Below are positions 31,095-40,448 of a stretch of 64,000 nt of DNA, one piece after another. This DNA is from Gemmatimonadales bacterium (lineage in GTDB: Bacteria > Gemmatimonadota > Gemmatimonadetes > Gemmatimonadales > GWC2-71-9): contig JAWKQM010000005.1 in assembly GCA_041390145.1 (NCBI GenBank), positions 189,296 through 253,295 on the forward strand, written 5' to 3'. A program made the translations under genes and the position numbers. How positions within the stretch are numbered: the first letter of the stretch is position 1; each line of letters starts with the position of its first letter. The notes under the pieces are model-generated. The model saw only the letters and a program-made list of their open reading frames with translations. It ran no database searches and was not told the origin of the DNA.

Positions 31095-31486
31095 TCGGGG
31101 CGGGAGTCCTCCTCCTCGCCTTTCTCGCTGTCCGGTACGGCTCGCGCCCCTCCGCGCTGGCCGATCACGCCTTCCCCATCCCCGGCGAATCCAAACGGCT
31201 CCTGGTTGAAGTCCTCAATGGCTCAGGGAAGGCGGGCCTTGCCCGCACGGCCACCCGCGTGCTTCGGCGAGGCGGCCTCGACGTGGTCTTCTTCGGCAAC
31301 GCGGATGGGAGTGAGGCGACCGTCACCCAGCTGCTGGTGCGGCGGGGGGACAGCACCGCGGCCCGGCGCGCGGCGCGGCTCCTTGGCGTCGGGACGGTGG
31401 AGTGGAAACCCGACTCGACCCGGCGGGTGGATGTCACGGTGATCATCGGGACCGACTACACGCCGCCGGTGGAAGTGCATCCCTGA
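31064..31486 (+). CDS. LytR C-terminal (LytR_C) domain protein, membrane anchored
   Basis: About 140 aa with one N-terminal membrane helix (LALIGAGVLLLAFLAV) and an extracytoplasmic LytR_C domain beginning LLVEVLNGSGKAGLARTATRVL. There is no LytR-CpsA-Psr catalytic domain. The start is uncertain: TTG 31064 is taken, with TTG 31034 as the alternative, both inside the end of the HD gene. The role is unknown; the family is linked to envelope polymers. Confidence 0.7.
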   Translation: MEQPVRRLALIGAGVLLLAFLAVRYGSRPSALADHAFPIPGESKRLLVEVLNGSGKAGLARTATRVLRRGGLDVVFFGNADGSEATVTQLLVRRGDSTAARRAARLLGVGTVEWKPDSTRRVDVTVIIGTDYTPPVEVHP

Positions 31487-31487
31487 G

Positions 31488-32774
31488 CTAGGCGGTGCTC
31501 CGCTGACGCATTCCGATCACGATATCCATCACATTCGTCCCGGTCGGCCCCGTGCGAACGAGCGCCTGTGCAGCATCGAGGGCGTGGTAGGCATCATGCG
31601 CCGCGAGGTCCTCCTCCGGGTCGCGGCTCGCGGCGGTGACGCGCGCCCACGTCGTCCCGTCGACCAGGGCGCCCGCGGCATCGGTGGGCCCGTCTCGCCC
31701 GTCGGTCCCGGCCGCGAGCAAGGCGACCCCGGGGACGTCCTCCAATTCGGCAGCGGCAGCCAGTGCCAGTTCCTGGCATCGACCGCCCAGGCCGTTCGCC
31801 GTGCCGGAAAGCGTGACGGTCGTCTCCCCACCCCAGATGAAGCAGTTGGCTCCCCCCCCGCCAGCGCGGAGGAACGCGCCGATGCGTGTGCCGGCGTCCC
31901 GGGCCTCTCCGGAGAGGTCGGAGGCGCCGGCCAGCACGGAGAGCCCGAGCTCCTCGGCGCGCGTTCTGACCCCCTGTACGGCGAGGCGGTTGCTGGCGAT
32001 CACGTGGGTGACCACGTTTCGGAAGGCGGAGTCGCCAGGCTTCGGCGTGTCGGGGAGGTGGCCTGCTGCCTGACGCTCCAGCAGGCGCCTGATGGCGGCA
32101 GGAACTTCACGGTGCGGGGAGATCCGTTCCAGCAACCCGAGAACCTCGCGTGCCGAGCGTGGGTCGGGGGCACAGGGCCCGGAACCGATGGTGCCGGGGT
32201 CATCCCCGATGACGTCCGAGATGCAGAGCACTGTGACGGTTCGCGGGGCGAGCGCCGCGGCGAGGCGGCCGGCTCCCCAGCGGAGGCACCGTTTCCGGAT
32301 GGCATTCATGACGCCGATGGGCTGGCCGCTCCGCAGCAGATAGTCCCAGAGGGTGTCGAGTTCATCAGTGGTCATACCCTCGGCGGGTGCGGCGGCGAGG
32401 CTCGACGCGCCGCCTGAGAGCAGGACAAGCGCCTGATGGGCGACCGGCATGCCTGACACCGCCTGGGCAACGGCATCGGCTGCTCTCGCGGAGTCAATGC
32501 CAGGGGTTGGATGGTTGCCGAAGAAGACCGGGAGCCGGGCACTCGCCCCTGCGTTTTGGGGACTGACGATGACGCCTCCTGCGAGTGGCGTCCGGGTGAC
32601 TTCCAGCATCGTCAATGCGGCGCCGGCCATGCCGAGGGCGGCCTTGCCGATCGCGATGATCTGCACTGGCGCCGGGGAGCGAAGCGGACGCGCCGTCAGC
32701 TCACGGGCGACGGCCGCCGCCGGGTCGGCGGCCTGGAGCGCCGAGTGGTAGAGATCGAGCAGGAGTTCGCGCAT
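31488..32774 (-). CDS. Glycerate 2-kinase (MOFRL family)
   Basis: Phosphorylates D-glycerate, usually at the 2-position. The 428-aa protein has AIGKAALGMAGAAL near the N-terminus, VLLSGGASSLAAAPAEG, ISDVIGDDPGTIGSGPCAPD, and the C-terminal MOFRL region GGRCQELALAAA with LLAAGTDGRDGPTDAAGA. It ends one base from the convergent LytR_C gene and is divergent from the hydroxyacid dehydrogenase, which could supply its glycerate. Confidence 0.9.
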   Translation of the reverse strand: MRELLLDLYHSALQAADPAAAVARELTARPLRSPAPVQIIAIGKAALGMAGAALTMLEVTRTPLAGGVIVSPQNAGASARLPVFFGNHPTPGIDSARAADAVAQAVSGMPVAHQALVLLSGGASSLAAAPAEGMTTDELDTLWDYLLRSGQPIGVMNAIRKRCLRWGAGRLAAALAPRTVTVLCISDVIGDDPGTIGSGPCAPDPRSAREVLGLLERISPHREVPAAIRRLLERQAAGHLPDTPKPGDSAFRNVVTHVIASNRLAVQGVRTRAEELGLSVLAGASDLSGEARDAGTRIGAFLRAGGGGANCFIWGGETTVTLSGTANGLGGRCQELALAAAAELEDVPGVALLAAGTDGRDGPTDAAGALVDGTTWARVTAASRDPEEDLAAHDAYHALDAAQALVRTGPTGTNVMDIVIGMRQRSTA

Positions 32775-32818
32775 TCACTAGTATGGGGCCGCGGGGCACC
32801 GCGGCCAAGGAGCCTGTC

Positions 32819-33796
32819 GTGACGATGGAAGACCGTCCGATCGTGACCGTGACCCGCCGCCTGCCGGCGCCGGTCGAGCGCGCGCTGCTGGAGCGGTTCG
32901 ACGCCCGGCTCAACGCCGACGACACGCGGCTCGACGCCGACGGGCTCCGGGAGGCGCTCCGCGTGTCCGACGCGGTGCTCTGTGCCGTGTCGGATCGCCT
33001 TGATGCGGCGGTCCTGAACGTGGAGCCGCGGCGCACGCAGCTGCTGGCGAACTTCGGGGTCGGGTTCGAGCACATCGACCTGGCCACGGCGCGCCGGCGC
33101 CAGATTGCGGTCACCAATACCCCGGGCGTGTTAACGGACGATACGGCCGACCTGGCCATCGCGCTGATGCTGATGGCGATCCGACGGCTCGGGGAAGGGG
33201 AGCGGGAACTGCGGGCCGGGGCATGGCGGGGGTGGTATCCGACCCACCATCTCGGGCGCCGGCTTTCCGGCAAGGCCCTCGGCATCGTGGGCATGGGGCG
33301 GATTGGGAGGGCGGTGGCCCGGCGGGCAGTGCACGGCTTCGGGATGCGACTCCACTATGCCAGTCGGACGCCGCTCCCAGCGGGGGAGGCGGCGGCCCTC
33401 GATGCCGTACCAATGGACATCGACCGGCTCTTCGCCGAATCGGACATCGTGTCGCTGCACGTGCCGTCGAACGATGAGACACGCAACCTCGTCGATGCGC
33501 GCCGTCTCCGGCTGATGCCGCCGCACGGCATTCTTATCAATAGCGCACGCGGTGACGTCGTGGACGAAGCCGCGCTGGCGGAGGCGTTGCGGGACGGGAC
33601 GATCGCGGGGGCGGGACTCGATGTGTACGCGGAAGAGCCGCAGGTGAACCCCGCGTTGCTGTCACTCCAGAATGTCGTGCTCCTGCCCCACCTCGGCAGC
33701 GCGACGGTGGAGTCGCGCACCGCGATGGGGATGCGGGCGTTCGAGAACCTCGTGGCCTGGAGCGAGGGCCGGGAGCTGCCGGATCGGGTGGCCTAG
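32819..33796 (+). CDS. D-2-hydroxyacid dehydrogenase (glyoxylate/hydroxypyruvate reductase type)
   Basis: An NAD(P)-dependent reductase of glyoxylate or hydroxypyruvate. It has the Rossmann motif GIVGMGRIGRAV, NSARGDVVDE with the substrate Arg, DVYAEEP with the Glu and LLPHLGSAT with the catalytic His. GTG 32819 is chosen because AAGGAG (32807-32812) lies 6 bases upstream; ATG 32825 and ATG 32783 are alternatives. Divergent partner is glycerate kinase, 44 bases away. The substrate is inferred from context. Confidence 0.88.
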   Translation: MTMEDRPIVTVTRRLPAPVERALLERFDARLNADDTRLDADGLREALRVSDAVLCAVSDRLDAAVLNVEPRRTQLLANFGVGFEHIDLATARRRQIAVTNTPGVLTDDTADLAIALMLMAIRRLGEGERELRAGAWRGWYPTHHLGRRLSGKALGIVGMGRIGRAVARRAVHGFGMRLHYASRTPLPAGEAAALDAVPMDIDRLFAESDIVSLHVPSNDETRNLVDARRLRLMPPHGILINSARGDVVDEAALAEALRDGTIAGAGLDVYAEEPQVNPALLSLQNVVLLPHLGSATVESRTAMGMRAFENLVAWSEGRELPDRVA

Positions 33797-33803
33797 GTGT
33801 CCC

Positions 33804-35556
33804 TCACTTTCGCTCCTCAAACTTTTCCCGGACTGCGTCTCCACGGCGGCCTTAATCGCCGGGATCACGTCGTACGCGGGGGGATTTGTTCGACGCGAAG
33901 AAGGTCTGAACTGGGGCGGGTACGACAGCAGGATCTTCATGTAGCCGCGCACCACCGCGCCCAGCGGCATCATCGGTCGGGATATGCCGGATGCCGATCG
34001 AGACATCCTCCTGCGGATTGGTACAGGTTGTCATGACTGCGCCGTCGGCCTGCTTCCGTGATGGCCCCTGTGAACCCCCGACGTTGCCCTTCTGCACGAT
34101 CGCGTTCTGGATCTCCGTGGTGAATGTGTACTTGTACTCGTCCACGCGGACGGATGCGAAATACTGGTTCAGGTGTAGATCCGGCTGCGGCGCGCGCCGA
34201 CAGGCCGTGGTCGGCCACCAGGAACGAGGATTGGTCTACGCCGTCGATGTAGGCTTCCGAGGAGGACACGTACTGGCCAACCTCGGCCCCCGGCTTCCCA
34301 GCAAGGGAGATGGCGGCATGGAAGATGTCCGGGTTGCGGTCGAATGGGCCCGTCCGAACGGCGTGGCTGGATCATCCCTTCCAATAGGCAAAACGTCGGC
34401 ACCCGCACCCTGGGCCTTCCCAGCTCGGCCCTTGCAGCCCCGGAACGGTGTCCGGCCATGGGGCGGAATCTCGCACTCTGGCCCGTTGTCGGAGAGGTGA
34501 GAACGATGAGGGTGTTCTCCAGCTCCCCAGACGCCTCCAGAGCGGCCAGCGAGCCGACCGAGGATGCGGTCCATTTCCACGATGCAATCGCTGAACGACG
34601 TGCGGGTTATCGACCGCCCCGGCCCACTCCTCCGAGGGGTAGTTGTCGAAGGACAGCCGCGGGTCGCATGGTGAGAAGACCGTTGGGGCCGCCCTTCATC
34701 CGGTTGATGTGAAGTCGACGCTGTATTCCATCCAGCGACGGATGTGAGGGCCTGATGTAGGTCAGGTCAATCTCCCGGCCGTTCTCGCACGTGGTCCGGT
34801 CGGCTGTCGCACTGCACCTCCCGTGGATTGAACTTGTCGTCCATCAGCATGGCGTACTGGCGAAACGGCTAAGCGCCACCTCGGGGTTGAAGTACCTGTC
34901 CTGCCATTCGGTGTACATGTCGGAGACGCCGAGGAATCCCTGTAGTCGTCAAATTTCACGTTCTGGGAGAGAGCCGCGATTTTCCCCACGCCACTTCCCG
35001 ACGCCCGGGTCATAGCCGAGCTTTTTCAGGACGCCGGGGAAAGTGACCGCGCTGTCCAGCCCGCCGGGTTCGCCGTACATCGGTGTCGTTGCTTCGTGGT
35101 GCAGCGGGTTCTGGCTTAAGGTGGATCGGGGCACGGGTCGGCGCAGGAGGGCGTCGAGGAGGTGGCGGAGGTCAGGAGCAAAGTCTGCTGGCCAGCCACT
35201 TCCCATCACCGGGGTTGCGTTCCCACGGCGACCCCGCCGCTGTTGAATCCGGGATCCAGCGCATCGACATGTCGTCCATTTGTAGCGATGAGGATGTTGG
35301 GCGCCTGCTGCAGGTAACATATGCGGCCAGCTTCTGGCGCGCCTCCCATCCTGTTTCGGGGTGCGGGACCACCGGGTACATATTCCGGGCAGGGGCCACG
35401 TCAGCCACGGTGATGTACTGCTCGGGGTGGTCGGGCCGCGCGCGGTAGTCGGGCTGTGGCGCTCCCGCGGGCATTCTGGGCGGCCAGGGTGGTGGCATGG
35501 GGCAGCGCGAGCAGCAACGCGAGGGCGCCGCGGCAGAGCAGGGGGAGCCGCGTCAT
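33804..35556 (-). pseudogene. Second secreted arylsulfatase, broken by many frameshifts
   Basis: No frame is open for long, but sulfatase homology can be followed across all three frames. It starts at ATG 35556 with AAGGA upstream and a signal peptide MTRLPLLCRGALALLLALPH. Fragments in order are ARNMYPVVPHPETGWEARQK, a TGCGCC stretch at 35140-35145 that is one base from encoding the Cys-type signature CAPTR, MYGEPGGLDSAVTFPGVLKK, LTSDNGPE-type text, AISLAGKPGAEVGQYVSSSE, YIDGVDQSSFLVADHGLSA, NAIVQKGNVGG and AVVRGYMKILLSYPPQF. The tail can be read to EKFEERK and a TGA at 33804-33806. I estimate about ten indels in 1.75 kb. Either true decay or poor consensus sequence. Confidence 0.8.
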
Positions 35557-35667
35557 GATCTTCCTTCTGGGGCGGGTCGATGAGACGGCGCCGGTCGGGG
35601 GGACCGGACGGGGTATCGACCAACGTTTCGCGCCGAGGGGGCGTTCGTCAACCCTTGGTCCAGACGC

Positions 35668-35698
35668 AAAAAACGGCCCCGCCACAGGTGGCGGGCCG
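35668..35698 (-). terminator. Intrinsic terminator downstream of the cytochrome c gene
   Basis: On the minus strand, CGGCCCGCCAC pairs with GTGGCGGGGCCG (one bulge) across a short loop and is followed by six T residues (35673-35668). It lies about 180 bases past the cytochrome c stop and before the sulfatase start, so the two are separate transcripts. A second G/C hairpin (GGGGGAGG/CCTCCCCC, about 35825-35851) lies nearer the stop, without a T-run. Confidence 0.75.
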
Positions 35699-35873
35699 CT
35701 GCGCCGACGCCGGAGGGGGCGACACCGCACGCTGGTCACCGAGCGACGGAAGGCCGATTCTGCCGCCGTTGATGGAGTCGTCTGCCGCGGGGCCGGGAGT
35801 AGGGTGCTTGGCCACGAAGACCGAGGGGGAGGCCCCGACGGGACCTCCCCCAATCCGTACCTGGCGACCGTAC

Positions 35874-36363
35874 TCACTTCAGCTTGGCGGCCTGCAGCTC
35901 TTCCCAGGTCCAGGGGTGGTGCGGCTCGCGGTCGCTTTCCGACCGCTTTCGACTTCTTCCGCCGTCACCGGCGGCGCCGCATTGCCCCACGACGAGCGGA
36001 CATAGGTCAGCGTGGTGGCGATGTCGTCGTCGCTGAACTGGCCCCACGCCGCCATCTGGCCGTTGTACGTGGTGCCGTGCACGGTCAGGGGACCCTGCAG
36101 GCCGTGCAGGACGGATCGCGATCGGCACCGGCGGGGCCATTGGCGATCTCGGAGCCGGCGAGCGGGGAAGGCGGTACGCCCATGCCATCCGCCTGGTGGC
36201 AGGTCTGGCATACGGCAAACTGGCCCTGCGCCACGGCCGCGGGGGCGGCCGCTGCGGCCGGGGGAGCGGCAGCGGGAGCTGCTTCTTCCTTCTTTTCGCC
36301 ACCGCAGGCGGCGAGGACGAGGACGAGTGCACTGACGGCGGCGTTTCTGCTCAGGGAGGTCAT
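35874..36363 (-). pseudogene. Lipoprotein cytochrome c, two frameshifts
   Basis: A small electron carrier in pieces. ATG 36363 opens MTSLSRNAAVSALVLVLAAC, whose LAAC lipobox predicts a lipid anchor; an Ala/Pro/Glu-rich linker and CQTCH heme site follow. Near 36110-36125 the frame changes, giving GPLTVHGTTYNGQMAAWG with the probable Met ligand and FSDDDIATTLTYVRSSWGN. Near 35925-35945 it changes again, ending WTWEELQAAKLK at 35874. About 163 aa when restored. It shares a 2.5-kb zone of dense indels with the neighbouring sulfatase. Confidence 0.8.
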
Positions 36364-36415
36364 CGGACTCTTTCCTTGGGTCTGGGTCAGGTGAGCCCGG
36401 AGGGGCTCGGCTCTT

Positions 36416-36479
36416 CCCGCGCCCACCCTGGTCTTGACTCGGGCCCGGGTGGGCAGCGGGAACGTACGACTCAAATATA
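36416..36479 (-). promoter_or_regulatory. Leader region of the cytochrome c gene: inverted repeat and -10-like box
   Basis: The 157-base gap 36364-36520 holds a large imperfect inverted repeat (CCCGC-GCCCACCC at 36416-36428 with GGGTGGGC-a-GCGGG at 36447-36460). On the minus strand a TATATT (36479-36474) is the only AT-rich hexamer nearby and could be the -10 of the cytochrome gene, though no good -35 is seen. The repeat would then be in the leader RNA, or could end the TonB receptor transcript. Confidence 0.3.
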
Positions 36480-36520
36480 AGCCGGGGCCTCTCCCGGTGG
36501 GGAACTGAGCCTCGGGAAAC

Positions 36521-38827
36521 CTAGAATTCCACATTCACCCCGAGTGTCGGCAGCACACCCAGCGCCTCGTTGAACTCTTCCTGTTGCGTCCGTGCATTCC
36601 AGTAGGTGCCGGTCACGTTGGCCCGACCGAAGAGGTTCTGGATGTCGATATAGACATCGAGCTGCACCGACTGGAAGGACCAGCGCCGGTCGACGCGGAT
36701 GTCGACGGCGCTGAAGGTGGGCAGCCGTGACTCGTTGTAGTAGGTGAAGTCCCGCTCTCCCTCCAGCGGACCGCTGGCGGCGAAGGGGGTGTACGGCAGC
36801 CCCGTGGCCACCCGGTACTTGCCGCTCACCTCCCACTTCGGGTTGAACCGCCACCCCGCCAGGAAGTTGCCGATGAACCGGGTCTCGAATCCCCCCGTGT
36901 AGTACACGCTGTCCACCCCGGCAAACTCGGATCGGTTGGCCGTCAGCGATACGAGCCCGTACAGCGGCACCGCGCTGAACTTCTTCTGTAGTTGCAGCTC
37001 GACCCCATAGCTCCGCCCGGTGCCGATGCTGCTCAGCGGCTCGAGCCCGGAGGGAATGTCCGAGGTCACGTCGTCGAATCCGGCCGGCTGGAGCACCGCC
37101 TCCGGCCGGTAGAGCCGCGCCGCGTAGTCCGTGTAGCGCTTGTAGTACACCTCCACCTGGCCCCGGAGGTCGGGGCGGAAGAGTCGCTCGTAGCCGACAA
37201 TGCCCGTCGTGGCCCGGATCGGCTTCAGCCGGTCGATGTTGCCCGGATCGCCGACCAGCCAGATGAACGGTGGCGCCTGGTAGTACTGCCCGAGGCTCAG
37301 GTTGAGGGAGCCGGAGGAACCAATCGGGATGTTGGCTCCAAGCCGCGGCGCCACCCGGAACGCGTCGATGAACTCGTACCAGTCCCCGCGGAGCCCGGCG
37401 GTCAGCCGGACATTCCCCATGAACAGTGATGCTTGTGCGTAGGTGGCGTTCCGGAGCGCGGTGAAGGCGGTATCGACGGCGAGCGGCTGCGGCTGGTTGA
37501 GGCTGTCGGTCCGGTACTCGCCGGCGAGGAGCAGCTCGTAGTCGAGTTGATCGGCGATACGCAGCGTGTTGCCGAAGGTGACCTGCAGTCGCGGCGTGAA
37601 CTGCCAGGCCAGTTCGGTCTTCAGACTATTGTCGCCCTCTTCCGACCGGTTGAGGTACACCGGTGCCAGGAGAGTGTCGTACTGGCTGGTCGAGAACCGG
37701 GTCCAGGTGCGGCCGAGCGTGGCCGTCAGGAGGCCCTTTGGCAGCGAGTAGTTCCAGGTCAGGCCGGTGAAGTAGCTCTTCTGATCCGGTGCAGCGATGC
37801 GGCTGTTGTCGAGCCGGTCGTCGGCAGTCGAGTCGTCCAGAATGATATTGTCCAGCGCCCCCACGGCAATCAGCGACAGTGAACTGCGGGCCCCGAACCG
37901 CTGAGTCAGCTTGACTTGCGCGTCCCAGTACTCGGGAATGAAGGAGAAGTCCGCGGCGCGAAACACCAGGTCGAGGTAGCTTCGCCGCACGCTGGCCAGG
38001 AAGGTGCCGTTCTTTCCCATCGGCCCTTCGCCGATGATGCCGAAGCCGGTGGCCGAGAGGTTCACCTCGCCGGCCAGCCGCTCGCTGTTGCCTTCACGCA
38101 AGGAGAAACTCTCCAGGGATGCCGTGCGGTCGCCGTACTGGACCCCAAAGCCGCCTGCGGAGAAGCTTGCCTCGCGGATGAAGTCGATGTTGAGAATCGT
38201 GAGCGGCCCGCCGGTGGAACCCTGGTTCCCGAAGTGATTGATGTTGGGGACCTCGAGCCCGTCGACGAGAAAGAGATTCTCGTACGGGGCGCCGCCACGC
38301 ACGGCCAGATCGTTCCGTCCGCCGGTCGTGACCGCAACACCCGGGAAGAGCGCCACCGCCCGCACCACATCCTCCTGCGCTCCCGGCGCCCGACGCACGT
38401 CCTCGGCGCTCAGGCTGCCGCTGCTGGTGGCCGATTCGATATCGGGCTGGAAGTCGGGGGCGTCCACGACGATTTCCGTCACCTCCACGATGCGGGGCAT
38501 GAGCCGAAGCTCGAGCTCAAGGGGCTTCCCGCTGCCGACCAGGATATCGGCCAGCACGACCGGTTCAAAGCCGATGGCGGTCGCCCGCACCCGCCAGGCC
38601 CCGACGGGAACGCTGTCGAGCAGGTATCGCCCGAGGTTCGTGGACATCCCTGCTCGTCCGGTGCCAAGCACCTCCACCCGGGCGCCCTCGATGCCGGCGC
38701 CGTTCTCGGTGCTGACCACGCGCCCCACGATCGACCCGGTGGGGGCGCGGGGTGCCTGCTGGGCGGCAAGGAGGCCTGGGAGAAGGGCGAGGAACAGGGC
38801 GAGGAAGCAACGATTCATCGTGACCAT
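36521..38827 (-). CDS. TonB-dependent outer-membrane receptor
   Basis: A 768-aa receptor for energised import of an unknown ligand. After the signal peptide (ALFLALLPGLLAAQQ) comes a carboxypeptidase-regulatory-like domain (GSIVGRVVSTENGAGIEGAR, residues about 30-115), then a plug domain with the box DLAVRGGAPYENLFLVDGLE and a beta-barrel ending in a terminal Phe (LGVNVEF), the usual outer-membrane signature. The start may be 38827 or ATG 38818. It lies downstream of an ABC transporter pair and an amino-acid permease on the same strand. Confidence 0.92.
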   Translation of the reverse strand: MVTMNRCFLALFLALLPGLLAAQQAPRAPTGSIVGRVVSTENGAGIEGARVEVLGTGRAGMSTNLGRYLLDSVPVGAWRVRATAIGFEPVVLADILVGSGKPLELELRLMPRIVEVTEIVVDAPDFQPDIESATSSGSLSAEDVRRAPGAQEDVVRAVALFPGVAVTTGGRNDLAVRGGAPYENLFLVDGLEVPNINHFGNQGSTGGPLTILNIDFIREASFSAGGFGVQYGDRTASLESFSLREGNSERLAGEVNLSATGFGIIGEGPMGKNGTFLASVRRSYLDLVFRAADFSFIPEYWDAQVKLTQRFGARSSLSLIAVGALDNIILDDSTADDRLDNSRIAAPDQKSYFTGLTWNYSLPKGLLTATLGRTWTRFSTSQYDTLLAPVYLNRSEEGDNSLKTELAWQFTPRLQVTFGNTLRIADQLDYELLLAGEYRTDSLNQPQPLAVDTAFTALRNATYAQASLFMGNVRLTAGLRGDWYEFIDAFRVAPRLGANIPIGSSGSLNLSLGQYYQAPPFIWLVGDPGNIDRLKPIRATTGIVGYERLFRPDLRGQVEVYYKRYTDYAARLYRPEAVLQPAGFDDVTSDIPSGLEPLSSIGTGRSYGVELQLQKKFSAVPLYGLVSLTANRSEFAGVDSVYYTGGFETRFIGNFLAGWRFNPKWEVSGKYRVATGLPYTPFAASGPLEGERDFTYYNESRLPTFSAVDIRVDRRWSFQSVQLDVYIDIQNLFGRANVTGTYWNARTQQEEFNEALGVLPTLGVNVEF

Positions 38828-38872
38828 ACCCCGCGGGAAGGAGGGTGGTTCCGCCGAAGCCGCGGTGCCCGG

Positions 38873-40444
38873 CTACCGCTCACGGCGCAGGTCCGCGCGA
38901 TGCTTGGCCGCCGCCAAGCCAACCAGCAGCAGCGTCGCGACCAGGTAGCCGATCCGTGTCGCGTCGGTCGCCACGCCGTTCCACCCCGCGAAGTCGAGGC
39001 CCGGTGCCTGCGCGCCGTTGAGCACCAGGTAGAGGAAAAGGAGGAACACGCCCATGAACGCCTTCGGCGTGCGGGACAGGAACCCGAGCGCCGTCGCGAG
39101 GGACGCCATGAATCCGGCGGCAATGAGAAGGGAGAGCGCGGCACCTGGAGCACTGAGCGCAATCCGAAGCGCCGGCGGCAGGCAGAACAGCAGCGCCAGG
39201 AGCGACGCGCTCCCCATCTTGATCCAGGCGTAGGCCGATCGCATCCGCGGCATGCTGTAGACCATCCCGAGCGTGCCTGCCGCCCGGTCGCGCGTGGAGA
39301 GGTCCGCCAGCGCCACGGCAAGGATGATCGCGACCGCCAGCGGCACGGCATGGTGCACGGTGGTCTCGCTCCCGAAGATGGTGCCCGCCAGCACGCCGAT
39401 CCATGCCACCGCGACCAACGGTGATTGGCCGAGCGTCATGACCGCCTCGGCGAGGACCGGCCGGAGGGTGGGCGGCGCGGCGGCCACGAGGAAGGCGCCG
39501 AGTGCGGAGACCGGGCGCGTCAGCGGCTTGAGCGCCTGCGAGAGCCGGGGGATCCAGCGTCCGCCCGACCCTTGGTCACGTCCACGCACCTTGGCCGGGT
39601 CGAATCGGTGAAAGAAGAGCCGGGCCACCAGCAGTACGGGGAACGCGAGCAATGCCGTCACGAGCCGGGGCAGAAGCAGTCCGGGAGAATGGGACAGGGT
39701 CGGCAGCAGCCAGGGATTGAGGCTTGGATCGAACGGGGTCATGCCGATGGCAATGCTGTTGGCGCCTGTGGCGGCGTTGACCTGACGGAGGACGAACCCG
39801 ATACCCAGCACGTCGAGCAGCTGCCCGCTGCCGGCGTCCACACCCATGGCTCCCAGAGCCAGCAGGACGGTCCAGAGGAGGAAGTACGCGACGTCGCCGA
39901 AGCGGCCGGCGAGGAGCGGGACGCATTCGAAACAGAGGGCCAGCGCCGCGACGATGAGCACCGCCGGGCCGAGGATGACCAGGTAGGTGAGGAGATAGGT
40001 GATCGGCTCGAGTGGCCCCTCGCCGCGGAGCAGGTGCATCGCCATCACGTTCAGCAGGTAGAAGAGACCCACCATGCCGAGGTACGAGGCGGCGCCCAGC
40101 CACTTGCCCACGAGGAAGCGAGTGGAAGTGACTGGCGTGGCCGCGATGATCCCGCCGGTCCTGGCCAGCAGGTCGCGTCGAAGGGCATTGCTCGTCAGGT
40201 AGAAGCCCACGAAGGTGAGCAGGAACCCGGCGAGCGCGGCCGTCGTGGTCGCGATGACCTGGGAGGTGTACAGCGCCCGTGCGCCGTTGACCACCATCAG
40301 CGCCCGGCCGGAGGCAGGATCCGGGATGAGCATGTATGCCATCCCGGAGAGTGCGAGCACCAGCCAGAGCGTCGCGGGACGCCGGAGCCGGAGCTTCAGG
40401 TCGGTGAGGACGATCGAGCCGATCTGGCCTCGTGCCGGCGACAC
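38873..40444 (-). CDS. ABC-2-type membrane permease
   Basis: A 523-aa very hydrophobic protein with about twelve predicted helices in two halves, each like a six-helix ABC-2 permease unit. It begins at GTG 40444, four bases after the ATPase gene, its evident partner. Short cytoplasmic text such as LRRDLLARTGGIIAATPVTS is typical of ABC-2 permeases. Substrate unknown. Confidence 0.82.
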   Translation of the reverse strand: MSPARGQIGSIVLTDLKLRLRRPATLWLVLALSGMAYMLIPDPASGRALMVVNGARALYTSQVIATTTAALAGFLLTFVGFYLTSNALRRDLLARTGGIIAATPVTSTRFLVGKWLGAASYLGMVGLFYLLNVMAMHLLRGEGPLEPITYLLTYLVILGPAVLIVAALALCFECVPLLAGRFGDVAYFLLWTVLLALGAMGVDAGSGQLLDVLGIGFVLRQVNAATGANSIAIGMTPFDPSLNPWLLPTLSHSPGLLLPRLVTALLAFPVLLVARLFFHRFDPAKVRGRDQGSGGRWIPRLSQALKPLTRPVSALGAFLVAAAPPTLRPVLAEAVMTLGQSPLVAVAWIGVLAGTIFGSETTVHHAVPLAVAIILAVALADLSTRDRAAGTLGMVYSMPRMRSAYAWIKMGSASLLALLFCLPPALRIALSAPGAALSLLIAAGFMASLATALGFLSRTPKAFMGVFLLFLYLVLNGAQAPGLDFAGWNGVATDATRIGYLVATLLLVGLAAAKHRADLRRER

Positions 40445-40448
40445 CTGT

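Noticed and set aside
33804..36363. Small genes in the frameshifted zone
   Set aside because: Each short frame matches a piece of the sulfatase or cytochrome c, so they are fragments.
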